Below are positions 1 to 8,697 of a stretch of DNA of 64,000 bases, one piece after another. A model generated the notes under the pieces. That model worked only from the letters and a program-made list of their open reading frames with translations. It was not told the origin of the DNA and made no database searches. This stretch comes from Ensifer sp. LC11 (lineage in GTDB: Bacteria > Pseudomonadota > Alphaproteobacteria > Rhizobiales > Rhizobiaceae), in the NCBI RefSeq assembly GCF_001695835.1, contig NZ_MBSO01000004.1, positions 62,001 to 126,000 of the forward strand, written 5' to 3'. A program made the translations under genes and the position numbers. How positions within the stretch are numbered: the first letter of the stretch is position 1; every line of letters begins with the position of its first letter.

Positions 1-387
1 CGCCGAGAACTGCGGCGGGACCTGGCTGATGACGCCGGTATACTTCGGCAGCAGCGCGCGGATTGCCTCTTCGATCGGCCGCTCGGCCGAAGAATGCGTG
101 ACCTCGCCTTCGAGATCGTCGGTCGAGCGCTCCTCGCCCCAGGCAACGGTGAATTCGTAGATCTTGCGGCCGTCCATCACATAAGGGACCGTCTTGGTCG
201 CATCCCCGAGTGCGATCGGCAGCATGCCCGAGGCCAGCGGATCAAGCGTGCCGGCATGGCCGGCCTTCTGGGCCTTGAACAGCCACTTGATCTTCGAGAC
301 GGCTTCGGTGGAGCCGAAGTCGAGCGGCTTGTCGAGGATCAGCCAGCCCGAGATCGGGCGGCCCTTGGGCTTACGCGGTTTGGACAT
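1..387 (-). CDS. truB: tRNA pseudouridine(55) synthase TruB, N-terminal part (runs off window)
   Basis: TruB makes pseudouridine 55 in the T-loop of tRNAs. The first 129 residues are visible; the rest lies beyond the window edge. The segment [12 protein letters not shown] carries the family catalytic aspartate, here Asp49, and is followed by a lysine/threonine-rich strand typical of the family. The start is the ATG at 385-387, eight bases after the rbfA stop, so it is the last visible gene of the rimP-nusA-infB-rbfA-truB operon. The reading is secure; only the C-terminal half cannot be assessed. Confidence 0.95.
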   Translation of the reverse strand, partial: MSKPRKPKGRPISGWLILDKPLDFGSTEAVSKIKWLFKAQKAGHAGTLDPLASGMLPIALGDATKTVPYVMDGRKIYEFTVAWGEERSTDDLEGEVTHSSAERPIEEAIRALLPKYTGVISQVPPQFSA

Positions 388-395
388 GAAATCTA

Positions 396-803
396 CTATT
401 CTTCGTCTTCGCTGGTCTGATCGAGATCGCGGCTGACTTCCGGCGAACGCAGGAGCGCATCGATCTTCTTGTAGTTGTCGAAGCTCGTATCATCGCGGAA
501 ACGAACGTCGGGCATGTATTTCATCTGCCTGAGCTGCGGGCCGAGGCGGCCGCGAATGTACTTGGCATTGCGGTTCAGCGCGTCGATGACCTCGGCATGG
601 TTGGGCACGCCGAGGGGCGTGACATAGGCCGTGGCGATTTTCAGATCAGGCGACATGCGCACTTCCGAGATCGCGATGACCGTCTTTTCGATCACGGGAT
701 CGCGAACCTCGCCGCGCTGCAGAACCTGGGTAATGGCGGCACGAACCTGTTCGCCAACGCGCAGCATGCGCTGGGAAGGGGCAGAGGATGTGGCTTTGCT
801 CAT
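396..803 (-). CDS. rbfA: 30S ribosome-binding factor A
   Basis: RbfA is a small KH-like protein that helps mature the 5' end of 16S rRNA and is needed for late 30S assembly and cold adaptation. The 135-residue product has the expected core, including the stretch around [18 protein letters not shown] and the following helix [20 protein letters not shown] with the conserved P-x-L-x-F/R region. It sits between infB and truB, the usual place. A GAGG ribosome-binding site lies 8 bases before the ATG, and directly upstream of that is a terminator-like hairpin (816-855), so expression may be partly uncoupled from infB. The C-terminus is acidic. Confidence 0.95.
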   Translation of the reverse strand: MSKATSSAPSQRMLRVGEQVRAAITQVLQRGEVRDPVIEKTVIAISEVRMSPDLKIATAYVTPLGVPNHAEVIDALNRNAKYIRGRLGPQLRQMKYMPDVRFRDDTSFDNYKKIDALLRSPEVSRDLDQTSEDEE

Positions 804-815
804 GGACGGTACCTC

Positions 816-855
816 AAAAAAATGCGAGCGCCGAAGGATAACCCGGCGCCCGCAT
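816..855 (-). terminator. Intrinsic terminator between infB and rbfA
   Basis: On the minus strand a 12-bp stem (844-855 with 822-833, one G-T pair) is followed by a run of seven T (822-816). It fills most of the 72-bp infB-rbfA gap and ends just before the rbfA ribosome-binding site. By form it is a good Rho-independent terminator inside an operon usually thought of as continuous. Confidence 0.75.
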
Positions 856-875
856 AATCTCTAATCGGACGAGAC

Positions 876-3575
876 TTAAAGCGTCCGCGTGATGTGCTCG
901 ACGCGGAAGCACTCGATCGTATCGCCGGCACGGATGTCTTCGTAGTTCTCGAAGGCCATGCCGCATTCCTGACCGACGTTGACTTCCGAGACTTCGTCCT
1001 TGAAGCGCTTGAGGGTCTTGAGCTTGCCTTCGTGGATGACGACGTTGTCGCGAACCAGACGGACGCCGACGCCACGCTCGACCTTGCCCTCGGTGACGCG
1101 GCAACCCGCGACCTTGCCGACCTTGGTGATGTTGAACACCTCCAGGATCTCGGCGTTGCCGAGGAAGGTTTCGCGGCGCTCGGGCGAGAGCAGACCGGAC
1201 ATCGCCGCCTTCACGTCATCCACCAGATCGTAGATGATGTTGTAGTAGCGGATTTCGATGCCGGCACGCTCGGCGGCCGAACGGGCCTGCGAGTTGGCGC
1301 GGACGTTGAAGCCGATGATCGCTGCGTTCGACGCCTCGGCAAGCGAGATGTCGGACTCGGTGATACCGCCGGCACCGGAATGCACGACGCGCGCACGCAC
1401 TTCGTCGGTTCCGAGCTTGTCGAGCGCACCGGCGATCGCTTCGATCGAACCTTGCACGTCGCCCTTGATGACCAGCGGGAACTCCTTGAGACCGGAGGTC
1501 TGGAGCTGGCTCATCATCTGCTCGAGCGAACCGCGCGAACCGGACTGGCGAGCAACCTGCTTCTCACGAGCGAGACGCTGGCGGTACTCGGAAATCTCGC
1601 GAGCGCGGCTTTCGTTCTCGACGACGGCGAACTTGTCACCGGCAGCCGGGGTACCCGAAAGGCCGAGAACCTCGACCGGCATCGACGGACCCGCTTCCTT
1701 GACGTGTTCGCCCTTGTCGTTGACGAGTGCGCGGACACGGCCCCACTGATCACCGGCAACGATAATCTGGCCCGGACGCAGTGTGCCCTTCTGAACGAGG
1801 ACGGTCGCAACCGCACCGCGACCACGGTCAAGCTCGGCTTCAACCACAGTACCTTCGGCCGTCCGGTTCGGATTGGCCTTGAGGTCGAGGATTTCGGACT
1901 GCAGCAGGATCGCTTCCAGCAGCTTGTCGAGGTTGGTGCCGTTCTTCGCGGAAACTTCCACGTCGAGAACTTCACCGCCCATGGATTCGACGAAGACTTC
2001 GTGCTGCAGCAGCTCGGTGCGAACCTTCTGCGGGTTCGCCGACGGCTTGTCGACCTTGTTGATCGCCACGATGATCGGAACACCAGCCGCCTTGGCGTGG
2101 TTGATCGATTCAATCGTCTGCGGCATCACGCTGTCGTCAGCCGCAACCACCAGGATCGCGATGTCGGTCGCCTGGGCACCACGGGCACGCATGGCGGTAA
2201 ACGCCGCGTGGCCGGGGGTGTCGATGAAGGTGATCTTGTTGCCGTTCTGCTCGACCTGGTAGGCGCCGATGTGCTGGGTGATGCCGCCGGCTTCACCGGC
2301 CACCACGTTGGCGTGACGGATCGCATCGAGCAGCGAGGTCTTGCCGTGGTCGACGTGACCCATGATCGTGACGATCGGCGGACGCGGCAGCATTTCCTCT
2401 TCGGCATCGGTCACGTTGAAGATACCCTCTTCAACGTCGGATTCCGAAACGCGCTTTACCGTATGACCGAATTCGCCGGCGATGAGTTCAGCCATGTCGG
2501 CGTCGATCAGATCGCCGGGCTTCATCATCTGACCTTCCTTCATCAGGTACTTGATGACGTCGACGGCGCGTTCGGACATGCGCTGCGACAGTTCCTGAAT
2601 GGTGATGGTCTCAGGCAGAATGACTTCGCGAGAAATCTTCTCGCGGGTTTCCTGCATCTGGCTGCGCTTGAACTTCTCCTGGCGGCGACGCATGGCCGAC
2701 AGCGACCGGGCGCGCTGGCCACCATCCTCGTCGGCAGCCGTGGTCAGCGTCAGCTTGCCCTGGCGGCGACCATCGTCGCCCTTCGGGCGGGCCGGAACCT
2801 TGGCAGGCTCGGGACGCACGACCTTGCCACGTACCGGACCAGCGCCGGAGCGCGGGCCACGATCGTCGTCCTTTTCGTTGTCGACCTTGCGGTTGCGCAG
2901 CGCACCGGCCGGTGCCGGCGTCGGAGCGGCTGCCGCCGGCGCGGCGGGGCGACCTGCCTGCGGGCGATTGTCGACACGACGCTCGGTGGCGGCAGGTGCG
3001 CGAGCAGCCACGGGGCGCTCTTCGACAACCTCTTCAACCTTGGCTTCGGGCTCGACGGCCGCGCGGGCTGCTTCCTCGGCGGCGCGGCGTGCGGCTTCTT
3101 CCTTCTCCTGAAGGAGACGGGCTTCTTCCTCACGCTTGCGGCGCGCTTCGTTCTCGGCGCGAACGACCGCTTCTTCCGCTTCGCGGATCTGAGCTTCCGC
3201 CAGAGCACGGCGGCGCGCATCGATCTCACCAGCCGACAGCTGGTTCAGAACAACGCCGACGCGCGGACGGTTCGCCTGATTGGCTTCCTGGCGCGACTGA
3301 TGCTGCTGCGGCTGCGGTGCCGGACGGCCAGACGGCTGCGGCTGGGCCGGACGCTGTTCGACCGGCCGTGCGGCGGGAGCCGTGGCCACCGGTGTGATCG
3401 GGCGTTCGTCCTTCGGGCGGTGGAAGGGGCGTTTCTTGGTTTCGACCACGACCGCCTTGGTGCGGCCACGGCCCATGTCCTGACGCACGGTCCCCTGCGA
3501 AACCCCGTGGGGTTTCAGGGTCAGCGTCTTCTTGCCTGCTGCGCTGCCTGTCTTGTCGTCGTTGTTGTCGGTCAT
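876..3575 (-). CDS. infB: Translation initiation factor IF-2
   Basis: IF-2 is the GTPase that places initiator fMet-tRNA on the 30S subunit and promotes subunit joining. The 899-residue protein has a long, low-complexity N-terminal region rich in Ala, Pro, Glu and Arg (to about residue 310), an IF2_N-like segment (about 320-375) and the GTPase domain: G1 GHVDHGKT near residue 405, G3 DTPGH near 451 and G4 NKVD near 506. Domains II, III and the fMet-tRNA-binding C-terminal domain follow (ends with [13 protein letters not shown]). The ATG at 3573-3575 has a TAGGAACGGA ribosome-binding site. Length is normal for alphaproteobacteria, which have an extended N-terminus. The complementary strand carries a long antisense frame, a GC-bias shadow. 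Confidence 0.98.
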   Translation of the reverse strand: MTDNNDDKTGSAAGKKTLTLKPHGVSQGTVRQDMGRGRTKAVVVETKKRPFHRPKDERPITPVATAPAARPVEQRPAQPQPSGRPAPQPQQHQSRQEANQANRPRVGVVLNQLSAGEIDARRRALAEAQIREAEEAVVRAENEARRKREEEARLLQEKEEAARRAAEEAARAAVEPEAKVEEVVEERPVAARAPAATERRVDNRPQAGRPAAPAAAAPTPAPAGALRNRKVDNEKDDDRGPRSGAGPVRGKVVRPEPAKVPARPKGDDGRRQGKLTLTTAADEDGGQRARSLSAMRRRQEKFKRSQMQETREKISREVILPETITIQELSQRMSERAVDVIKYLMKEGQMMKPGDLIDADMAELIAGEFGHTVKRVSESDVEEGIFNVTDAEEEMLPRPPIVTIMGHVDHGKTSLLDAIRHANVVAGEAGGITQHIGAYQVEQNGNKITFIDTPGHAAFTAMRARGAQATDIAILVVAADDSVMPQTIESINHAKAAGVPIIVAINKVDKPSANPQKVRTELLQHEVFVESMGGEVLDVEVSAKNGTNLDKLLEAILLQSEILDLKANPNRTAEGTVVEAELDRGRGAVATVLVQKGTLRPGQIIVAGDQWGRVRALVNDKGEHVKEAGPSMPVEVLGLSGTPAAGDKFAVVENESRAREISEYRQRLAREKQVARQSGSRGSLEQMMSQLQTSGLKEFPLVIKGDVQGSIEAIAGALDKLGTDEVRARVVHSGAGGITESDISLAEASNAAIIGFNVRANSQARSAAERAGIEIRYYNIIYDLVDDVKAAMSGLLSPERRETFLGNAEILEVFNITKVGKVAGCRVTEGKVERGVGVRLVRDNVVIHEGKLKTLKRFKDEVSEVNVGQECGMAFENYEDIRAGDTIECFRVEHITRTL

Positions 3576-3680
3576 TCCGTTCCGTTCCTAGCGATCAGGA
3601 CCGGATGCGTATCACCCAACCCTGTCTTCCAAATTGTCTCGAACAATGTCCGCGATGCTGGCATCTGCCGGTGACGCGTG

Positions 3681-4388
3681 TCATTGCTGTGGCTTGCCAG
3701 CGCCGCCTTCGGCCCGGACCGGGACGGATCCTCGGTACTTTTCGAGCATGATTGCGCGCTTCACTACACCCTCACCCGCCTGCCCTGCAAGCGCTGCGGC
3801 ATGGATAAAAGCATTACTTCCTAAAAGGCCCTCCATTTCCGCCCCGGTGAAGGGACGGAACGAAGGTATTTCCGTTTCGTCGTCGGCCACGAAGCTCATC
3901 GCCTTGCGGGCCTGGTCTATCTTGCGCACGCCGTCAGCTGCAGCATCGGCCGCATGAAACACGGCAAGCGCTGCAAGACCGCGCACGGCCTGCTCCGTCT
4001 TCGTCGCGCCGGAGATGAACTGGGCCGCCTTACGTGCCATGTTCATCATACCGGCCAGCTGCTCGCAGAGCAGCCGGTCGACGTCGTCGGCGAGCGTCGC
4101 GTCAGCCTTGACGTCCGCCTTCAGGGCGCGGGCGAAGAACTTCTTCGCCACCGCCTTCTCGATGAGCGCCCGCTCGGCCTTCACCCAGCAGCCGCGCCCC
4201 GGAAGCTGTCGCTTCAGATCGGGGACGACGCGGCCGTCGGGGCCTGCAACGAAGCGGATCAACTCGTCGGGCGAACCGCTTTCGCGGGTGACGATGCAGG
4301 TCCGCGTGCTGCCGCTGCGATCCTTCGGACCCCCATCCGTGGGCAAGGCGTCCGAAGGCAGGCTGTCGGCATGATCAGAGGCGATCAT
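3681..4388 (-). CDS. YlxR (DUF448) RNA-binding protein fused to an L7Ae-like domain
   Basis: The 235-residue protein joins two RNA-binding modules. Residues about 25-100 match the YlxR/DUF448 fold (RTCIVTRE, RFVAGPDG, LPGRGCWV). The C-terminal half, with LAGMMNMARKAAQFISG and a later ARKAMSFVADD, resembles the L7Ae/L30e fold, where the GxxxA-like helix binds kink-turn RNA. It lies between nusA and infB, its usual position, with 5 bases to nusA. In Firmicutes the two modules are separate genes (ylxR, ylxQ); in alphaproteobacteria they are commonly fused. Exact function is unsettled; a role in ribosome assembly or transcript handling is inferred from position and fold. The 104-bp gap to infB has no clear terminator. 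Confidence 0.85.
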   Translation of the reverse strand: MIASDHADSLPSDALPTDGGPKDRSGSTRTCIVTRESGSPDELIRFVAGPDGRVVPDLKRQLPGRGCWVKAERALIEKAVAKKFFARALKADVKADATLADDVDRLLCEQLAGMMNMARKAAQFISGATKTEQAVRGLAALAVFHAADAAADGVRKIDQARKAMSFVADDETEIPSFRPFTGAEMEGLLGSNAFIHAAALAGQAGEGVVKRAIMLEKYRGSVPVRAEGGAGKPQQ

Positions 4389-4393
4389 CGTCC

Positions 4394-6013
4394 TTAAGCG
4401 TCCTGCTCGGCGCCTTCGGCAACGTCGATCGGCTCATCACCTTCGACCTCTTCGCTTGCCAGGTCCTCTTCCGTGATCCACCCGGCCGCAAGGCGTGCCT
4501 GAACGATCATGGCTTCGGCCTCAGTGCGCGAAACGTCGAACTTCGAGAAGGTGCCTTCGAAACGCTTGGTTTCGCCATCCTTGCGTTCGCTCCAGCCGAC
4601 GAGATCGTCAGCGGCGCAGCCGGCAAAGTCTTCGATCGTCTTGATGCCTTCCTCGCCGAGGGCAACGAGCATCTGGCTCGTCAGGCCGTCGATCGAGCGC
4701 AGTTCGTCGGCGACGCCGAGTTCCTTGCGCTTGGCATCCATTTCCGCCTCGATCCGGTCCAGGTACTCGCGAGCGCGGGTCTGGATTTCGGTCGCAGTCT
4801 CTTCGTCAAAACCGTCGATCGACGAGATTTCGTCGAGGTCGACATAGGCGACCTCCTCGACGGCGGCAAAGCCTTCGGAAGCCAGCACCTGGCCGACCAT
4901 CTCGTCGACGTCGAGCGCGTCCATGAACAGGTTGGTGCGCTCGGTGAATTCCTTCTGGCGGCGCTCGCTCTCTTCCTGCTCGGTGAGGATGTCGATGTCC
5001 CAACCGGTCAGCTGCGAAGCGAGGCGAACGTTCTGGCCGCGGCGGCCGATGGCGAGCGACAGCTGCTCGTCCGGAACCACCACTTCGATGCGCTCGGCAT
5101 CCTCGTCGAGAACGACCTTGGCCACTTCCGCCGGCTGCAGCGCGTTGACGATGAACGATGCCGGGTCCTGCGACCACGGAATGATGTCGATCTTTTCGCC
5201 CTGCAGTTCGCCAACGACGGCCTGAACGCGCGAACCGCGCATACCGACGCAGGCGCCAACCGGATCGATCGAACTGTCGTTCGAGACGACAGCGATCTTG
5301 GCGCGCGAACCCGGGTCACGGGCAACCGACTTGATCTGGATGATGCCGTCGTAGATTTCCGGCACTTCCATGGTGAAGAGCTTCACCATGAACTGCGGAT
5401 GGGTGCGCGACAGGAAAATCTGCGGGCCGCGCTGTTCGCGGCGCACGTCGTAGACGAAAGCGCGGACGCGGTCGCCATAACGCATGTTTTCGCGCGGGAT
5501 CATCTCGTCACGGCGGATGATGCCTTCGCCACGGCCGAGATCAACGATGACGTTGCCGTATTCGACGCGCTTGACGGTGCCGTTGACGATCTCGCCAACA
5601 CGATCCTTGAATTCGTCGAACTGGCGGTCGCGCTCGGCCTCACGAACCTTCTGCACGATGACTTGCTTGGCCGACTGGGCGGCGATGCGACCGAAGTCCA
5701 TCGGCGGCAGCGGGTCGGCGATGAAATCGCCAAGCTTGGCGTCGGGGTTGCGATCGCGAGCAAGCTCGAGCGGGATCTGTGTGGAGTAGTCGTCAGCCTT
5801 CTCGACCACTTCCAGAAGACGCTGCAGGCGGATTTCACCGGTCTTGGAGTTGATGTCGGCGCGGATGTTGGATTCCGACCCATAACGCGAGCGGGCGGCC
5901 TTCTGGATCGCATCGGCCATTGCGGCCAGAACGATCTCGCGGTCGATCACCTTTTCACGCGCCACGGCATCCGCGATCTGCAGAAGCTCGAGCCGGTTAG
6001 CACTGACTGCCAT
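4394..6013 (-). CDS. nusA: Transcription termination/antitermination factor NusA
   Basis: NusA binds RNA polymerase and modulates pausing, intrinsic termination and rRNA antitermination. The 539-residue product shows the N-terminal polymerase-binding domain (about 1-125), an S1 domain (about 130-200, containing [22 protein letters not shown]), two KH domains (about 200-345, with [18 protein letters not shown] and [14 protein letters not shown]) and two C-terminal helix-hairpin-helix repeats (about 365-510). The tail is very acidic. It starts with an ATG at 6011-6013, 45 bp after rimP. As part of its own operon it is a plausible controller of the leader hairpin at 6713-6740, an inference from the known autoregulation of nusA operons. 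Confidence 0.97.
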   Translation of the reverse strand: MAVSANRLELLQIADAVAREKVIDREIVLAAMADAIQKAARSRYGSESNIRADINSKTGEIRLQRLLEVVEKADDYSTQIPLELARDRNPDAKLGDFIADPLPPMDFGRIAAQSAKQVIVQKVREAERDRQFDEFKDRVGEIVNGTVKRVEYGNVIVDLGRGEGIIRRDEMIPRENMRYGDRVRAFVYDVRREQRGPQIFLSRTHPQFMVKLFTMEVPEIYDGIIQIKSVARDPGSRAKIAVVSNDSSIDPVGACVGMRGSRVQAVVGELQGEKIDIIPWSQDPASFIVNALQPAEVAKVVLDEDAERIEVVVPDEQLSLAIGRRGQNVRLASQLTGWDIDILTEQEESERRQKEFTERTNLFMDALDVDEMVGQVLASEGFAAVEEVAYVDLDEISSIDGFDEETATEIQTRAREYLDRIEAEMDAKRKELGVADELRSIDGLTSQMLVALGEEGIKTIEDFAGCAADDLVGWSERKDGETKRFEGTFSKFDVSRTEAEAMIVQARLAAGWITEEDLASEEVEGDEPIDVAEGAEQDA

Positions 6014-6058
6014 GTCTTGTCTCCGTTGGGTTGCAGGGGGCTTTACGCACCGCCCGGC

Positions 6059-6679
6059 TTATTCCTCAATAGGTGAATCTTCGTCTTCGAAATTCTCGTT
6101 CGCAGCGCGCTCGGCCTTGGCCTTCTTGTCGGCCGTCAGCGCGTCACGGATCAGGTCATCCGTCAGGATCAGCCGCGCTTCGGAAAGCGTGGTGAACGGG
6201 ATCACGACGACGGGCTCCTCGCCGTAGGCTGGCTGGTCGCGCTCAAGCCGGAAACCGTCGTCATCAACGGAAACGATCTTGCCGCGGAACCGCTTGCGGC
6301 CATCAACCAGAACCGACGTCTCGCACTTCAGCAGGTGCCCCTGCCAGCGGAAGAAGTCGGACTTGCGCACCATGGGGCGGTCGATGCCTGGCGACGACAC
6401 TTCGAGATGATACGCCTTGTCGATCGGATCTTCCACATCGAGTACCGGCGAAATGGCCTTGGAGATCTCTTCGCAGTCCTCGACGGTCATGGTGCCGTCG
6501 TTGCGCTCGGCCATGATCTGCAGCGTCAGGCCGTTCTGGCCGGACATGCGCACGCGCACCAGGCGATAGCCCATCGGCACGAGAACGGGCTCGATGATAT
6601 CGGCGACACGCTGATCGAGACCGGTTTCGGTGATCAGGCGGGGTTCATTTGTATTTTCAGCCGTTGTCGTATCGGACAA
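6059..6679 (-). CDS. rimP: Ribosome maturation factor RimP
   Basis: RimP binds the 30S subunit and aids assembly around protein S12. The 206-residue product has the N-terminal alpha/beta domain (with [16 protein letters not shown], the family signature) and an SH3-like C-terminal domain, then an acidic tail. The start is a TTG at 6677-6679: a GAGGAG ribosome-binding site lies 8 bases upstream, whereas the ATG inside GAGGAGATG is directly next to that site and opens only an 18-codon out-of-frame reading. It is the first gene of the nusA operon; promoter and leader terminator lie just upstream. Confidence 0.93.
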   Translation of the reverse strand: MSDTTTAENTNEPRLITETGLDQRVADIIEPVLVPMGYRLVRVRMSGQNGLTLQIMAERNDGTMTVEDCEEISKAISPVLDVEDPIDKAYHLEVSSPGIDRPMVRKSDFFRWQGHLLKCETSVLVDGRKRFRGKIVSVDDDGFRLERDQPAYGEEPVVVIPFTTLSEARLILTDDLIRDALTADKKAKAERAANENFEDEDSPIEE

Positions 6680-6705
6680 ACGATCATCTCCTCAACGGAC
6701 CGGCT

Positions 6706-6740
6706 AATAAAAAAGAGCGGGTCCTGACGGGCCCACTCTT
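6706..6740 (-). terminator. Attenuator-like terminator in the rimP-nusA-infB leader
   Basis: On the minus strand AAGAGTGGGCCC pairs with GGACCCGCTCTT across a GTCA loop (12-bp stem, one mismatch, one G-T pair), followed by a run of six T and then TATT. It lies between the likely promoter (6767-6795) and the rimP start, about 20-25 nt into the transcript. No minus-strand gene lies upstream for it to terminate, so it is best read as a leader attenuator. Confidence 0.75.
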
Positions 6741-6766
6741 CATCTACCGATCAAGAATTTGAGGCT

Positions 6767-6795
6767 CATATACGCCCCATCGCCGCAAATTGCAA
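6767..6795 (-). promoter_or_regulatory. Putative sigma-70 promoter of the rimP operon
   Basis: On the minus strand -35 TTGCAA (6795-6790) and -10 TATATG (6772-6767) are separated by exactly 17 bp. Initiation near 6760 would give a leader of about 80 nt containing the attenuator hairpin. The call rests on hexamer match and spacing only. Confidence 0.55.
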
Positions 6796-6953
6796 GGCAT
6801 GGGGCCAACCGCAGCGAATGCGCCAGGTCTTTTGCCGCCGGCCATCTTTTGGCAACAGGGTCAGTTTCAGCGGGTGGCACTTCAGGGTCCCGGGCTTATA
6901 ACAGGAGAGTTCCGCTTCGAACCCGACAATCAACAGACAAGAGAGACGACGAG

Positions 6954-8588
6954 GTGCCCACCCGTATTTCGCCGCTGGCCCCCTTCAAGCACGACATCTT
7001 CCGCACCATCTGGATTGCAAGCCTTGCATCCAACTTCGGCGGGCTCATCCAATCGGTCGGCGCCGCCTGGCTGATGACCTCGATCTCACCTTCAGCAAAC
7101 ATGGTGGCGCTGGTGCAGGCGTCAACCTCGCTGCCCATCATGCTGTTCTCGGTGGTTTCGGGCGCGCTTGCCGACAATTTCGACCGGCGACGGATCATGC
7201 TGGTGGCGCAAACCTTCATGCTGGCGGTCTCGGCGCTATTGACGCTCTGCGCCTATGTCGGCCTGATCACGCCCTGGCTGCTCTTGTTTTTCACCTTCCT
7301 CATCGGCTGCGGCACGGCGCTCAACAACCCGTCCTGGCAGGCGTCCGTCGGCGACATGGTCCCGCGCGACGACTTGCCGGCGGCAGTCGCGCTCAACAGC
7401 ATGGGCTTCAACATCACCCGCAGCGTCGGCCCCGCGATCGGCGGCGCGATTGTTGCGGCAGCGGGTGCGGCAGCTGCCTTCTTCGCCAATACACTCAGCT
7501 ACTTCGCGATCCTCTTCGCACTGGTGCGCTGGCGACGGGACGTGCCGACCAGTCCCCTGCCGCGCGAGACGCTCGGACGCGCAATTTCCGCCGGACTGCG
7601 CTATGTCGCCATGTCGCCCAATATCGGCAAGGTGCTATTGCGCGGTTTCCTCTTCGGCCTCTCGGCAAGCGCCATCCTCGCGCTGCTGCCGCTTGTGGCC
7701 CGCGATCTGGTCAAGGGCGGCCCGCTGACCTATGGCCTGATGCTCGGCGCCTTCGGCCTTGGCGCGATCGGCGGGGCACTGCTCAGCGCCCGCCTGCGAG
7801 AGAAGCTCTCGAGCGAAGCGATCGTGCGCATCGCCTTTACCGGCTTTGCCACGAGCGCCGCGATCACGGCCTTCAGCGCTTACGCCTCCTTAAGCTGTCT
7901 GGCGCTGCTCGTCTCCGGCGCCTGCTGGGTGCTGGCGCTGTCGCTCTTCAACACGACGGTGCAGCTTTCTACGCCGCGCTGGGTCGTCGGCCGGGCGCTT
8001 TCGCTCTACCAGACGATGACCTTCGGCGGCATCGCCGGCGGCAGCTGGCTCTGGGGTACGGCCGCCGAACAATATGGCGCCGCCAACGCGCTGATTGGCT
8101 CCTGTCTCCTGATGTTTGCGGGCGTCGCAATCGGTCTGAGGCTGCCGTTGCCGGAGTTCACCTCACTCAACCTCGACCCGCTCAACCGCTTCATGGAGCC
8201 GCCGCTCGAGCTGGACCTGAAGCCCCGCAGCGGTCCGATCGTCATCATGATCGACTACGAGATCGCCGATGACGACATCCCCGAGTTCCTGACCACCATG
8301 GCCGAGCGCCGCCGCATCCGCATCCGCGATGGCGCCGGGCATTGGGCGCTGATGCGCGACCTTGAGAACCCGACCACCTGGACCGAAACCTATCATGTGC
8401 CGACCTGGGTCGAATATGTGCGCCACAACCAGCGCCGCACCCACGCAGACGCCGCCGTCGGCGACAGGCTGACGGCATTGCACAGCGGTAAAACGCCGCC
8501 GCGCGTGCACCGGATGATCGAGCGCCAGACGATCGTGCCAACCCACTACGAGCGCTACAAGCGCCAGGTCGATGTCGACATGCACTAG
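6954..8588 (+). CDS. MFS_3/EntS-like exporter with a C-terminal soluble domain
   Basis: This 544-residue protein has two parts. Residues about 10-400 form a 12-helix major facilitator of the MFS_3 type, with the loop 2-3 signature ADNFDRRRIM and the helix 5 segment NITRSVGPAIGGA. Residues about 430-544 are soluble and look like a dimeric alpha/beta-barrel (monooxygenase-like) domain: strand-helix pattern IVIMIDYEIADDDIPEFL, then WALMRDLENP and EYVRHNQRRT. This architecture recurs in rhizobial MFS proteins. The substrate is unknown; efflux of a small toxic compound is inferred. The GTG start at 6954 has a purine-rich GAGAGACGACGAG upstream; a longer frame reaches into the rimP promoter region and is unlikely. 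It is divergent from rimP. Confidence 0.8.
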   Translation: MPTRISPLAPFKHDIFRTIWIASLASNFGGLIQSVGAAWLMTSISPSANMVALVQASTSLPIMLFSVVSGALADNFDRRRIMLVAQTFMLAVSALLTLCAYVGLITPWLLLFFTFLIGCGTALNNPSWQASVGDMVPRDDLPAAVALNSMGFNITRSVGPAIGGAIVAAAGAAAAFFANTLSYFAILFALVRWRRDVPTSPLPRETLGRAISAGLRYVAMSPNIGKVLLRGFLFGLSASAILALLPLVARDLVKGGPLTYGLMLGAFGLGAIGGALLSARLREKLSSEAIVRIAFTGFATSAAITAFSAYASLSCLALLVSGACWVLALSLFNTTVQLSTPRWVVGRALSLYQTMTFGGIAGGSWLWGTAAEQYGAANALIGSCLLMFAGVAIGLRLPLPEFTSLNLDPLNRFMEPPLELDLKPRSGPIVIMIDYEIADDDIPEFLTTMAERRRIRIRDGAGHWALMRDLENPTTWTETYHVPTWVEYVRHNQRRTHADAAVGDRLTALHSGKTPPRVHRMIERQTIVPTHYERYKRQVDVDMH

Positions 8589-8651
8589 CGCCTCGCCAGT
8601 GACGCCACTTGCAAATGAGGTGATCTGGCCGCCGACATGACCGAGAATGGC

Positions 8652-8679
8652 GAAGGGGCCTCGCGACGCGGAGCCCTTC
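8652..8679. terminator. Hairpin between convergent genes
   Basis: GAAGGG (8652-8657) pairs with CCCTTC (8674-8679), with a further CTC/GAG inside, between the stops of the MFS gene and the lytic transglycosylase. There is no clean T-run; a weak bidirectional terminator is possible. Confidence 0.35.
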
Positions 8680-8697
8680 TTCGTCTTGACTGGATTT

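Noticed and set aside
894-3674. A 926-codon open frame on the plus strand, antisense to infB
   Set aside because: Codon-bias shadow: the minus strand encodes a full IF-2 with all GTPase motifs; the antisense product has no recognisable domain and an unnatural composition.
6759-6953. N-terminal extension of the MFS gene by 65 codons
   Set aside because: It would start within the rimP promoter and leader, is not hydrophobic and has no MFS similarity; the GTG at 6954 gives a normal N-terminus.
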